In this document: positions 9,181-16,636 of the stretch, in pieces
Layout of the letters: the number at the start of each line of letters is the position of its first letter
Position numbering within the stretch: position 1 is the stretch's first letter
Source of the DNA: Haladaptatus litoreus
Lineage (GTDB): Archaea > Halobacteriota > Halobacteria > Halobacteriales > Haladaptataceae
Direction of reading: 5' to 3'
Assembly (NCBI RefSeq): GCF_900156425.1
Contig: NZ_FTNO01000003.1
Coordinates: 310,001-374,000, forward strand
Length of the DNA: 64,000 bases
Notes under the pieces: generated by a model
Told to the model about the DNA's origin: nothing
The model's database searches: none
What the model saw: the letters and a program-made list of their open reading frames with translations, nothing else
Position numbers and translations under genes: made by a program

Positions 9181-9636
9181 ATGAGTGACCCAAATGATGA
9201 ACCAGAGGTACAGGATACTCTCCCCAAGGCGCTGATTCAACGGATTGATTCGTTAGAACTTCCTGAGCTGAAAGCCGTTCTCTCGTACGTCGAGCGCCGT
9301 ATTGACGCGCTTCGTACCCCAATCGAAGAGGAAATCGAAGCGACCGCAGCTGGGGAAGTCCTCCAGATCAAGAACCACGATGCGTACGCACTCGTGCGTA
9401 AGCATCCGCCGGATCCGGATGGTTCCGGCGCTAACACGGATATCGTCTCACTGTATCACGTCCATCGGGAACCGCAGCTGGATGGCACAGAATCACTGCA
9501 CTGGGCATATCTCGGAGACGTCCATAATTCGGAGCAAATTCGCTGTGATTCCTGCGGGGGCCACCTCGATAAAAATGCGACAGTTTGCCCCCATTGTGGC
9601 AGTGAGAATGTTCACCAGTCTGAGACGGAGGAGTAA
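9181..9636 (+). CDS. Zinc-ribbon protein, first gene of the UspA-TrkA-TrkH cluster
   Basis: 151 aa from ATG 9181; a GTG at 9175 would add two residues. The N-terminal half is helical and acidic (LPELKAVLSYVERRIDALR). The middle is beta-rich with a HVHREPQLDG segment. The C-terminus is a zinc ribbon, CDSCGGHLDKN then CPHCGSENVH. No enzyme signature is visible. It sits 3 nt upstream of a UspA gene. In the paralogous operon at 16.6-20.2 kb a 49-aa zinc ribbon occupies the matching place between UspA and Lrp/TrkA-C, so the ribbon is probably a working part of the module. Confidence 0.7.
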   Translation: MSDPNDEPEVQDTLPKALIQRIDSLELPELKAVLSYVERRIDALRTPIEEEIEATAAGEVLQIKNHDAYALVRKHPPDPDGSGANTDIVSLYHVHREPQLDGTESLHWAYLGDVHNSEQIRCDSCGGHLDKNATVCPHCGSENVHQSETEE

Positions 9637-9639
9637 GAC

Positions 9640-10059
9640 ATGCCAGACGCACTTATGAAGCATCTCGTCGTCCCGGTTGTGGACGAAGAGGATGCACGTG
9701 AAACGGCGCGAATACTCGATAACTGTGAATACGGCCGTGTAACCGTCGTCCACGTAATCGAGAAAGGAGAAGGAGTCCCTGATAAAATCCCTCTCGAACA
9801 GGCTGAACAACGAGCTTCGGAGGCATTTGGTGCGTTTCGTGGATTCATCCCGGAGATTGACACCGAAACTGTATACCGTAGAAACGTCGTTGCTGCGATC
9901 CTCGACGTCGCAGCGGATGTGGATGCCAGTGCTATCGCGTTTCGTCCTCGCCGTGGGAATCGTCTCGTTCAGTTTTTGTCCGGTGATACGGCGCTCAAGC
10001 TGGCCACAGACGCGGACCGGCCGGTCATTGCGCTTCCAGAAGAGACTGAAAACGAATGA
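9640..10059 (+). CDS. Universal stress protein, UspA family
   Basis: 139 aa, single UspA fold. The N-terminal strand is HLVVPVVDEEDARETA; HVIEKGEGVPDKIP and an AIAFRPRRGNRLVQFLSG segment follow. It closely resembles the UspA at 18886-19302, which shares the EKGEGVPDK and AFRPRGGxxLxQxLSGD motifs, so the two are paralogues. The usual ATP-binding GXXG motif near the end is replaced by the RPRRGN/LSGD region. The translation start may be 9640 or the internal ATG 9655. It is likely cotranscribed with the zinc-ribbon gene and trkA. Confidence 0.85.
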   Translation: MPDALMKHLVVPVVDEEDARETARILDNCEYGRVTVVHVIEKGEGVPDKIPLEQAEQRASEAFGAFRGFIPEIDTETVYRRNVVAAILDVAADVDASAIAFRPRRGNRLVQFLSGDTALKLATDADRPVIALPEETENE

Positions 10060-10078
10060 TCGGAGAGTTAATTTGAAT

Positions 10079-10198
10079 ATGCATACACGTAGCGACGCGC
10101 ATGGCGAAGGTGGACATCAAACCGTTGTAATGGCCCGCGGACCGGAGGAATCTCGAATGTCGGTTCGTGAAGCGTTCATGTGGAGATTGGAGGTGTAA
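10079..10198 (+). CDS. Possible 39-aa ORF between uspA and trkA
   Basis: ATG 10079 opens a short frame (MHTRSDAHGEGGHQT, VVMARGPEESRMSVREAF) that ends 5 nt before the trkA start, which would suit an operon. There is no recognised domain, and evidence is limited to position and absence of stops. Confidence 0.25.
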   Translation: MHTRSDAHGEGGHQTVVMARGPEESRMSVREAFMWRLEV

Positions 10199-10203
10199 TC
10201 ATT

Positions 10204-10887
10204 ATGTACATTATCATCATTGGCGCTGGCGATATTGGGACACCGCTTATAGATATTGCGACGCGGTCTGGCAACGATGTCGTCGTGATCGAGCGTGATG
10301 AAAAACGCGCAAACCGAGCCGCTGACCGGTTTGACTGCCTGGTATTGAACGCCGACGCTACAACGAAAGACACGTTAGAGGATGCCGGTGCCGAACAAGC
10401 CGATGCGCTCATTTCGACGACAGATCAGGACGCAACGAATGTGATGACATGCCTTCTTGCAAAGGAATTCGAAATTCCTGCGATTCTCTCGGTCGTTCAC
10501 AACCCAGAGCATATGGAGCTTTTCGAGCAGATTGGTGTCAACACGATGGAAAACCCTCAACAGTTGATTGCCGATTACCTGTATCGGGCCGTGGCACGGC
10601 CAGCAATTGTTGACTATATGCGCATTGGTGAGGATGCAGAGGTTTTCGAAATCACAGTCACCGAGGAGGCACCTATTGCAGAGAAAACACTCCAAGAAGC
10701 CACACAGGCAGGACTGATCACTGACGAGATGCTTGTTGTTGCAATCGAACGTGAAGGACGCGACCATCCAATTACTCCCCGTGGGAATACGATAATCAAG
10801 AACGGTGATCTGCTGACAGTGTACTCTGGTGTCGGCGCTGATCCAGACATTACGGACATCTTTGGGCATTATGAAGACCACATCTAG
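10204..10887 (+). CDS. trkA: TrkA-type potassium uptake regulatory subunit
   Basis: 227 aa from ATG 10204. The Rossmann (RCK_N) domain begins IIIIGAGDIGTPL with the GxGxxG nucleotide motif, followed by an acidic residue (VVIERDEK). A TrkA-C domain occupies about 135-220 (APIAEKTLQEATQAG, ITPRGNTIIKNGDLLTVYS). This single RCK_N-RCK_C unit gates the TrkH channel encoded 60 bp downstream by binding nucleotides. Its TrkA-C half resembles those of the Lrp/TrkA-C regulators in the window, so regulators and transporter probably sense the same ligand. Confidence 0.92.
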   Translation: MYIIIIGAGDIGTPLIDIATRSGNDVVVIERDEKRANRAADRFDCLVLNADATTKDTLEDAGAEQADALISTTDQDATNVMTCLLAKEFEIPAILSVVHNPEHMELFEQIGVNTMENPQQLIADYLYRAVARPAIVDYMRIGEDAEVFEITVTEEAPIAEKTLQEATQAGLITDEMLVVAIEREGRDHPITPRGNTIIKNGDLLTVYSGVGADPDITDIFGHYEDHI

Positions 10888-10950
10888 TAGGCTACCAATG
10901 TTGAGTTTCAGGACAATCTCGGCAGCTCTGCTCACGAGCATGGGAGACGC

Positions 10951-12501
10951 ATGAACGGATCCGTTGCAACTGTCGGCCGAGATATCGGTCGCATCTTGGA
11001 GGCGCTCGGCGGGCTGATGCTCGTCTCGCTCGTCGTGCCTATCCTCTGGGGAGAGTACTATGCGCTCCCAGCACTGCTGGTCTCTGCAGTCATTCCGTTG
11101 GGGATTGGCTGGTTGCTCTATCGACGATTTAGGGACGCGGAAGCCCCGGGCCGGTTCCACGGGATGATCGTCGCCGCGTCGGGATGGTTTTCCGTCGGCA
11201 TCTTCGGCTCGTTGCCGTTTCTCTTGATCGCGTGGAGTGTCCAGCTCGGCGTGCCGGGATTCACAACGCCTGCTCAGACGGCGACACTCGCAGCGTTTAC
11301 CGAGCCACTCAATGGTGTCTTCGAGAGTATGAGTGGCTTTACCGGCACGGGACTCACGATGACCGACAACGAGGAGGTACTTCCCCGAACACTCCAGTGG
11401 TGGCGAACGTTCACCGAATGGGTCGGCGGGGTCGGGGTGATCGTCTTGACGACGGCGATTCTCTCACGACCTGGCAGCGGGTCGCTGACGCTCTACGAAA
11501 GTGAGGCACGCTCGGAGAAGATTCACCCGAGCATTGTCTCGACTGTCAGAACGATCTGGTGGATTTTCATCCTGTTCACATTCCTTTCTATCCTCGCGTT
11601 GTGGCTGGCGGGAATGCCGATTTGGGGGGCGATCAATCACGGGATGACCGGCCTCGCAACCGGCGGATTCTCGATTACGGATAACTCGATTGCGACCTAC
11701 GATAGCGCTCTGATCGATTTCGTGTTGATTCCGGTTATGCTGCTGGGTAGCATCGCATTTCCGGTGCATTACCTCATCCTCCAAGGGGATCTCCGGAACT
11801 TCTACTCGGATCTCCAGACGCGGTGGGTGTTCGGCTATATGGGCATTGGGTCGGCGTTGCTGTGGAGTTTCCTGTACTACGCTGGTCCCTATGAAACACC
11901 CTTCGCTGCCCTTCGCTATGGCCTGTTCCAGTTCGTCTCGGCTGCCACCTGTACTGGGTTCCAGACGGCCGTCGATACGACAAACATCGCACTCGGTCGG
12001 TGGCCGTCGTACGCCCAGCTCACGGTCACGTTCGGGATGTTCGTCGGTGGTGCCGCTGGGTCAACCGCGGGCGGTATCAAACTCATACGTGGACTGACGC
12101 TCGCGAAGGGAATCCGGTATCAAATCGCGGATGTCTTCTACCCTGAGACCGCAGTCCGCCGACTGAAAATTAACGGCCGGCGACTGAATGAGGAAGAAGC
12201 GAGCCGTGAATTCATGGAGGCGGCCATCATTGTTGTCCTCTGGACTACGTTCCTGGTTATCGGCACCTTCGTGTTGCTGCTCACGCTTCCATCCGGGGAG
12301 TATTCGCTCGCCAATGTCGTCTTCGAGGTTGCCAGCGCACAGGGGAACGTGGGCCTCTCGTCGGGGATTACGGGTCCTGAATCACTGCCTACGGTCGGGA
12401 AGATCGCGTTCCTCTTCCACATGTGGATCGGGCGGCTCGAAATCATTCCAGTCCTCGTGATGCTCCGAACGATCTTCCAGCGTGGAGGGCTCTATCGATG
12501 A
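10951..12501 (+). CDS. trkH: TrkH-type potassium uptake channel subunit
   Basis: 516 aa integral membrane protein with four pore-loop repeats. The filters are visible as SGFTGTGLT, HGMTGLATGGFS, SAATCTGFQT and SAQGNVGLSSG. The conserved GGVGVIVLTTAIL and GGAAGSTAGGIK segments of the TrkH/KtrB family are present. It imports K+ for salt-in osmoadaptation, gated by TrkA from the preceding gene. Length is normal for the family. The stop overlaps the start of the next small membrane gene (ATGA). Confidence 0.93.
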   Translation: MNGSVATVGRDIGRILEALGGLMLVSLVVPILWGEYYALPALLVSAVIPLGIGWLLYRRFRDAEAPGRFHGMIVAASGWFSVGIFGSLPFLLIAWSVQLGVPGFTTPAQTATLAAFTEPLNGVFESMSGFTGTGLTMTDNEEVLPRTLQWWRTFTEWVGGVGVIVLTTAILSRPGSGSLTLYESEARSEKIHPSIVSTVRTIWWIFILFTFLSILALWLAGMPIWGAINHGMTGLATGGFSITDNSIATYDSALIDFVLIPVMLLGSIAFPVHYLILQGDLRNFYSDLQTRWVFGYMGIGSALLWSFLYYAGPYETPFAALRYGLFQFVSAATCTGFQTAVDTTNIALGRWPSYAQLTVTFGMFVGGAAGSTAGGIKLIRGLTLAKGIRYQIADVFYPETAVRRLKINGRRLNEEEASREFMEAAIIVVLWTTFLVIGTFVLLLTLPSGEYSLANVVFEVASAQGNVGLSSGITGPESLPTVGKIAFLFHMWIGRLEIIPVLVMLRTIFQRGGLYR

Positions 12502-12701
12502 AAGTACAAGACATTCCGGTTATCTCCTATGTGTTCGAGGCGGGGGCGGATAATCGAGTCTTCGACTCGCTCCTGCTCGTGGGGCCACTCGTTATTGGAG
12601 TGATCGTTGTGGTCGAACGCTCGCTCTTCACTGAGGCCCTTGCGGTCGCGTATATCGCTGTGTTCGTCGCATACACGCTGTATCAGGGATTTCAGAAGTA
12701 A
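12498..12701 (+). CDS. Small membrane protein translationally coupled to trkH
   Basis: 67 aa with two hydrophobic segments (about 23-40 and 46-63: LLLVGPLVIGVIVVVERSL and AVAYIAVFVAYTLYQG). The start overlaps the trkH stop by 4 nt, so it is probably an accessory or assembly factor for the K+ channel. No known domain is recognised. The start at 12498 is chosen over an upstream in-frame ATG (12423) because of the overlap. Confidence 0.7.
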   Translation: MKVQDIPVISYVFEAGADNRVFDSLLLVGPLVIGVIVVVERSLFTEALAVAYIAVFVAYTLYQGFQK

Positions 12702-12715
12702 ACCACATCCCACAA

Positions 12716-13125
12716 ATGTCCACTGAGGATCCTCCGCGTTCGAAGCAAGCCCGTATGGCTGGACTTCTTGAGCGCTGGCTATGGCGGTCGGCTATCTGCG
12801 GAACCCGTGGAATGCTCATTAGTTCCGTTCCCTTTGTTGGATACATCGTCATTAGGTGGATTCTTACAGTATTCGAGAACCGATGGGCACCGTCAGATTT
12901 CCTCTCGATGATTGGCTCCCTGGATTTGTTCTGACAGGCACGCTCGTATCCCTGTTCGTCGTGCAAGCGACAGCGTCGCTCATTCTGTATCATTTTCTCA
13001 CCGGATTCGAAGATGAACGGTCACAGTTTGTCGTCCTAACGAGCTATATTGGGCTTGGATCTGGAGCGGCCGCATTACGGTTCCTTCTCCCGCCGAGTAT
13101 TACGTTTCTGTTTAGTTGGCTATAA
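12716..13125 (+). pseudogene. Membrane protein gene split by a frameshift near 12910
   Basis: The first frame (from ATG 12716) encodes a hydrophobic protein with a segment MLISSVPFVGYIVIRWIL, then FENRWAPSDFLS, and stops at 12934. The next frame continues the sense of the sequence: DDWLPGFVLTGTLVSLFVV, a second membrane segment, YHFLTGFEDERSQ, and two more segments, stopping at 13125. Joined by a one-base shift around 12905-12920 they give a plausible protein of about 136 aa with four membrane segments. No known family is recognised. Alternatively, two small overlapping genes. Confidence 0.5.
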
Positions 13126-13180
13126 CTTGATAACCGGGGCCGTTTTGCGTATTGTCTAATTGGTGGTTCCGTGTAATCAG

Positions 13181-15565
13181 CTATTTCTCTATTCGACGCC
13201 CAAGCCACTTCCTGACCCACTGTCGGAACACCGACCGAAGCGGTGAATGTTTTTTCACCATCACAACACGCCCATCGAACGCTTCACCGACTCGTTCGGG
13301 GATGTCCCCGAAGAGAACCCGTCGCAGTATTCCCTCTCTCGCCGCCCCCAAAACGATGGTATCGACCTCCTTTTCACCGGCATAGGACAGGATCGCGTCG
13401 GTTACATCAGTGCCCGCTACCGAGGCAGTTGAAACGGCAACCTCCTCGTCCGAAACCGTTTCCCGTAGGGTGGCCATTGTCGTCTCGAAGTTGTTCGAAT
13501 CCGGTTCGGACACGTGCAATAGCGTCACATTGGCATCCCAATACTGCGCGAACGACGTTGCGATTTCGGCGGCAAAGGCGGCGTGAGAACTCCTCGTAAT
13601 CGGAACCAGTATTTGCCGTGGCTCCCTTGCCGCTGTGAGTTTTGCGACCGCGAGGTCACATGGTGGATTTTCGACCACGGTGTCGATGGTTGACCCGAGG
13701 ACGAACTCCGAAGACTGTCTTCGACGACCACGCCAGCCGAGCAGGATGAGTTCGCTATCCCGCTGGTACGCGATATTTGTGATGCTCCGTCCGACTCCCC
13801 GTCCAAGTGTTACTGTCCGATGAATGGGTACATCATCGGGCGCGTACTGCATCGCCTCTTCAAGCATCTGTGGTTCGTCGGAAACGAACTGCAAGCCGTC
13901 TTCCAACGGGGTTTGGACTGGAATCGTCACGACGCTCGTCAGGAGCACTTCGCCGTCGTTGCGGCGTGCAATCGCGCTTGCCAGTTCGACCAGTGGTCTC
14001 GCGCTCTCGGGGTTCGCAATAGGAACGAGAACCTGATAGGGTCGTTCGGTTGGGCGGCGTTCCTCGGAGACGACTCTGGTCTCACGTCGAATTTCGGTGC
14101 GGCGGATTCGTCCACGGGAGTACGCGAAGAACACGCCGAAGCCGACGAGAATCCACCCTATCGCGATGTACCACGCGAGGGGACTGTAGTTGAAAAAGTA
14201 GACAGCGAGAAAGAGCTTTGTCAGGATGCCGACGATAGGAATGTAGGGGAAGAAGGGCGAGATGTACCCATATTCAAGGACATCGCCGTACTCGCGTCGA
14301 AGTCGAATCATCGAGTAGTTCACCTGGAGGAACAGCAGGAGAAACATGAGGTCGGTCGCGGCGGCGACCTGTGCCAACGGAAGCGAGACGGCCATCACCG
14401 CGATGAGGGTGCCACTGAGGAGCACTGAAATATGAGGCGTCTGATGGTCAGGGTGAATACGACTGAATGGGTCGGGAAACACGCGGTCGTTGCCGAGCGC
14501 GTAGCCGACCCGCGAACTCGAAAACGTCGTCGCATTGAGCGCGGCCAGCGCCGAGAGGATGCCCGTGAGCAAGATAACGAGCGTCCCGTACGGGAGGAGT
14601 TGTCCGGCGGCCTGTGCGAGACCGAACTCGCCAAGATGGCCAAGGACTTGCCAAAGTGCCGGGTTCGCTGGGAGATCTGCAATCGTGCTTCCGCCGATGC
14701 TGTCGGTCTGGCGGGCCGTTTCGAGGAGCGCCGGTGTCACATCGACGGCACCGAGGAGGACGATTCCCACAAGGATGTAGATGGTGACGACGATGAACAT
14801 CGAGTAGAAGACTGCTTTCGGAATGTTTTCGCGAGGATTGACGACTTCGCGGCCGGATTGGACGATGATTTCGTAGCCTTCGAACGCGATGAACGTCAGG
14901 CCCATGGCGAGAAAAACGCCGCCGACGCCGTTCGGAAAGAACGGTTCGAAGCGAACGGTCGTGTTCGACTGCCCGGCAATCGTCCAGAGACCGGCGACGA
15001 TGAACACACCGAGGATGAACAATTGGAGTATTGTGACGACATTCTCGGCGCGACTCGTTTCCTTCGCACCGCGATAGTTGATGTAGGTGAAGACGGCCGC
15101 TGCCGCGACGGCAAACAGTTTCTGGAGATCGACCAGCGAAAGTCCGAAGGTCGGTGCTTGGAAGAATTCGGTGAGGATGAGCGTGACGAACGACCCGAAG
15201 CTGAGGATGTACAGCGACCCGGCGACGGCGTGGGCGAACCAACTCATCCATCCCGAGATGAACGCCTGTGACCGACCAAGTGCTTCCCTGACCCAGAGAT
15301 AACCACCGCCAGGTTCCGGGAATGCGCTGCCGAGTTCCGCGTACACCATTCCAGTGAAGATGGTGATGAATCCGTTGAGCGCAAACGCCAAGATGAGTGC
15401 TGGCCCGGACTCGCCTGCCGCGAGTCCCGTGAGGACGAAAATGCTCCCCCCGATCATCGCGCCGATACCGATGACGATGATGTCGAACAGCGAAAGTTCG
15501 CGGGCGAAGTCCGCGCCGTCCGCCGAAACGTCAAGTCCGCCGAGCGGTGAGTCGCTATCGCTCAT
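13181..15565 (-). CDS. APC-family amino acid permease fused to two UspA domains
   Basis: 794 aa. The N-terminal ~450 residues have about 12 membrane segments with the APC signature near the start (IVIGIGAMIGGSIFVLTGLA) and AELGSAFPEPGGGYLWVREA. Two UspA domains follow, beginning RPYQVLVPIANPESARPLVE and RQILVPITRSSHAAFAAEIA. The second ends in a degenerate GAAREGILRRVLFGDIPERV nucleotide motif. It likely imports amino acids with stress- or nucleotide-responsive control. Start ATG 15565 gives the canonical short N-terminus, and the small membrane protein gene upstream overlaps this start by 11 nt. A second such fusion is at 16637-18889. Confidence 0.88.
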   Translation of the reverse strand: MSDSDSPLGGLDVSADGADFARELSLFDIIVIGIGAMIGGSIFVLTGLAAGESGPALILAFALNGFITIFTGMVYAELGSAFPEPGGGYLWVREALGRSQAFISGWMSWFAHAVAGSLYILSFGSFVTLILTEFFQAPTFGLSLVDLQKLFAVAAAAVFTYINYRGAKETSRAENVVTILQLFILGVFIVAGLWTIAGQSNTTVRFEPFFPNGVGGVFLAMGLTFIAFEGYEIIVQSGREVVNPRENIPKAVFYSMFIVVTIYILVGIVLLGAVDVTPALLETARQTDSIGGSTIADLPANPALWQVLGHLGEFGLAQAAGQLLPYGTLVILLTGILSALAALNATTFSSSRVGYALGNDRVFPDPFSRIHPDHQTPHISVLLSGTLIAVMAVSLPLAQVAAATDLMFLLLFLQVNYSMIRLRREYGDVLEYGYISPFFPYIPIVGILTKLFLAVYFFNYSPLAWYIAIGWILVGFGVFFAYSRGRIRRTEIRRETRVVSEERRPTERPYQVLVPIANPESARPLVELASAIARRNDGEVLLTSVVTIPVQTPLEDGLQFVSDEPQMLEEAMQYAPDDVPIHRTVTLGRGVGRSITNIAYQRDSELILLGWRGRRRQSSEFVLGSTIDTVVENPPCDLAVAKLTAAREPRQILVPITRSSHAAFAAEIATSFAQYWDANVTLLHVSEPDSNNFETTMATLRETVSDEEVAVSTASVAGTDVTDAILSYAGEKEVDTIVLGAAREGILRRVLFGDIPERVGEAFDGRVVMVKKHSPLRSVFRQWVRKWLGRRIEK

Positions 15566-15752
15566 GCTGCTCTGATTTCTCGGCCTCGTCAGCCGGGGCG
15601 TTCTGGTACGTTCCCGAAGCGATTTGCTCAACGACGTACCGGCCGTGGAGGACGACGACCAGGAGGCCACCCCACGCGAGGACGGTCAACAGGAGTCCGA
15701 GTTCCAAAACGAACGTGGACGATTGGAGGAGAACCACCACCACGGCTACCAC
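15555..15752 (-). CDS. Small membrane protein overlapping the APC-UspA gene
   Basis: 65 aa with two hydrophobic stretches (VAVVVVLLQSS, LGLLLTVLAWGGLLVVVLH), then a charged tail (EQIASGTYQNAPADEAEKSE). Its end overlaps the start of the permease gene by 11 nt on the same strand, so they are translationally coupled. Similar small membrane proteins precede haloarchaeal APC transporters; role unknown, perhaps an accessory subunit. Confidence 0.65.
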   Translation of the reverse strand: MVAVVVVLLQSSTFVLELGLLLTVLAWGGLLVVVLHGRYVVEQIASGTYQNAPADEAEKSEQHER

Positions 15753-15864
15753 GCTCTCGATATTAGTTCAAATGGATGAAATCGTGGGGTGGAACAGAGA
15801 ATTTTCGCATGAATTCGTTAATTCGGGAAATGAATACTGCGAACGAGACGACTCTATGAAACGG

Positions 15865-16197
15865 TCATTCGTCGACCCCCGCTGCAGTCTCGTCTCGCCA
15901 CTCCTCGATGACCGTGATAACTCGTTCGTTGAGTGTCGTCTGCCCGAGCGAATGATCCGGCTGTACCTCGTTGAGAACGTCGTGGACGGCACCGTCCGCT
16001 TCGGCGAAACGAATGTCAATCCCGCGCTGTGCGAGATTGCCAGCGATGGTGAGGAGCGTGTCGGCAGCTGTCACATCGACCGTCGGTGACGACCGAAGGT
16101 CGAACACGACGAGTTCGACAGATGATTGGCGGGCGTCCAGTCTGTCGAGAAGGTTCCGTCGGACGGTCGGTGCGTTTTGCAAAGAATAGTTTCGCAT
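15865..16197 (-). CDS. Stand-alone STAS domain protein (SulP C-terminal-like)
   Basis: 110 aa with the STAS core: VELVVFDLRSSPTVDVTAAD (the strand-loop-helix that carries the conserved D-S-T/S site in antisigma antagonists), IRFAEADGAVHDVLNEV and a C-terminal helix. STAS domains occur at the C-terminus of SulP anion transporters. No SulP membrane part lies upstream and an in-frame stop precedes the ATG, so this is a solitary domain or a transporter remnant. A second STAS remnant is at 43577-43930. Confidence 0.7.
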   Translation of the reverse strand: MRNYSLQNAPTVRRNLLDRLDARQSSVELVVFDLRSSPTVDVTAADTLLTIAGNLAQRGIDIRFAEADGAVHDVLNEVQPDHSLGQTTLNERVITVIEEWRDETAAGVDE

Positions 16198-16203
16198 CGA
16201 CTG

Positions 16204-16371
16204 ATGTTAACGGTTGGACTGTCGGTTGCCGTGCCACTGTTCTGGGTATTTGTCGATACGGCCTCGGTGCTCAGTGCGCTGTTTATTGTTGCCAGCATCA
16301 TGTGATTTGTCGGGAGTCTCGTGTATTCGCTCGAAACAGCACGTCTGCCCAGTCAATCATCATATTCGTAG
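16204..16371 (+). pseudogene. Small two-segment membrane protein with an in-frame TGA
   Basis: ATG 16204 opens MLTVGLSVAVPLFWVFVD, TASVLSALFIVASIM, then TGA (16303-16305). The same frame continues FVGSLVYSLETARLPSQ to a TAG at 16371. The hydrophobic pattern runs straight through the stop, and a Trp (TGG) at that place would give a normal 55-aa two-helix membrane protein. I read it as a nonsense mutation. It is divergent from the STAS gene. The family is not firmly recognised. Confidence 0.4.
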
Positions 16372-16636
16372 CGTACAGAAATTAAAGATAAAAGGATGAA
16401 TTTCTATGAGTGGACTATTTATGTGGTCCCAGCTGGCTGTTTTCGACGACTCACTATCTCTCTCGAGCTGTAACAATGGTTGTCAATTATAATAAATATC
16501 ACACATCGGCTAGTTTGTAGAAACCCAAACTACCAACCCCTGGACTTACTATATCGGACAGTAGTTGGGACTGGCACTCTCAAGGCATCTCTGATTGGAA
16601 ATCGAGCGTTCGAACGGTGACGATAACTGATTGCCC

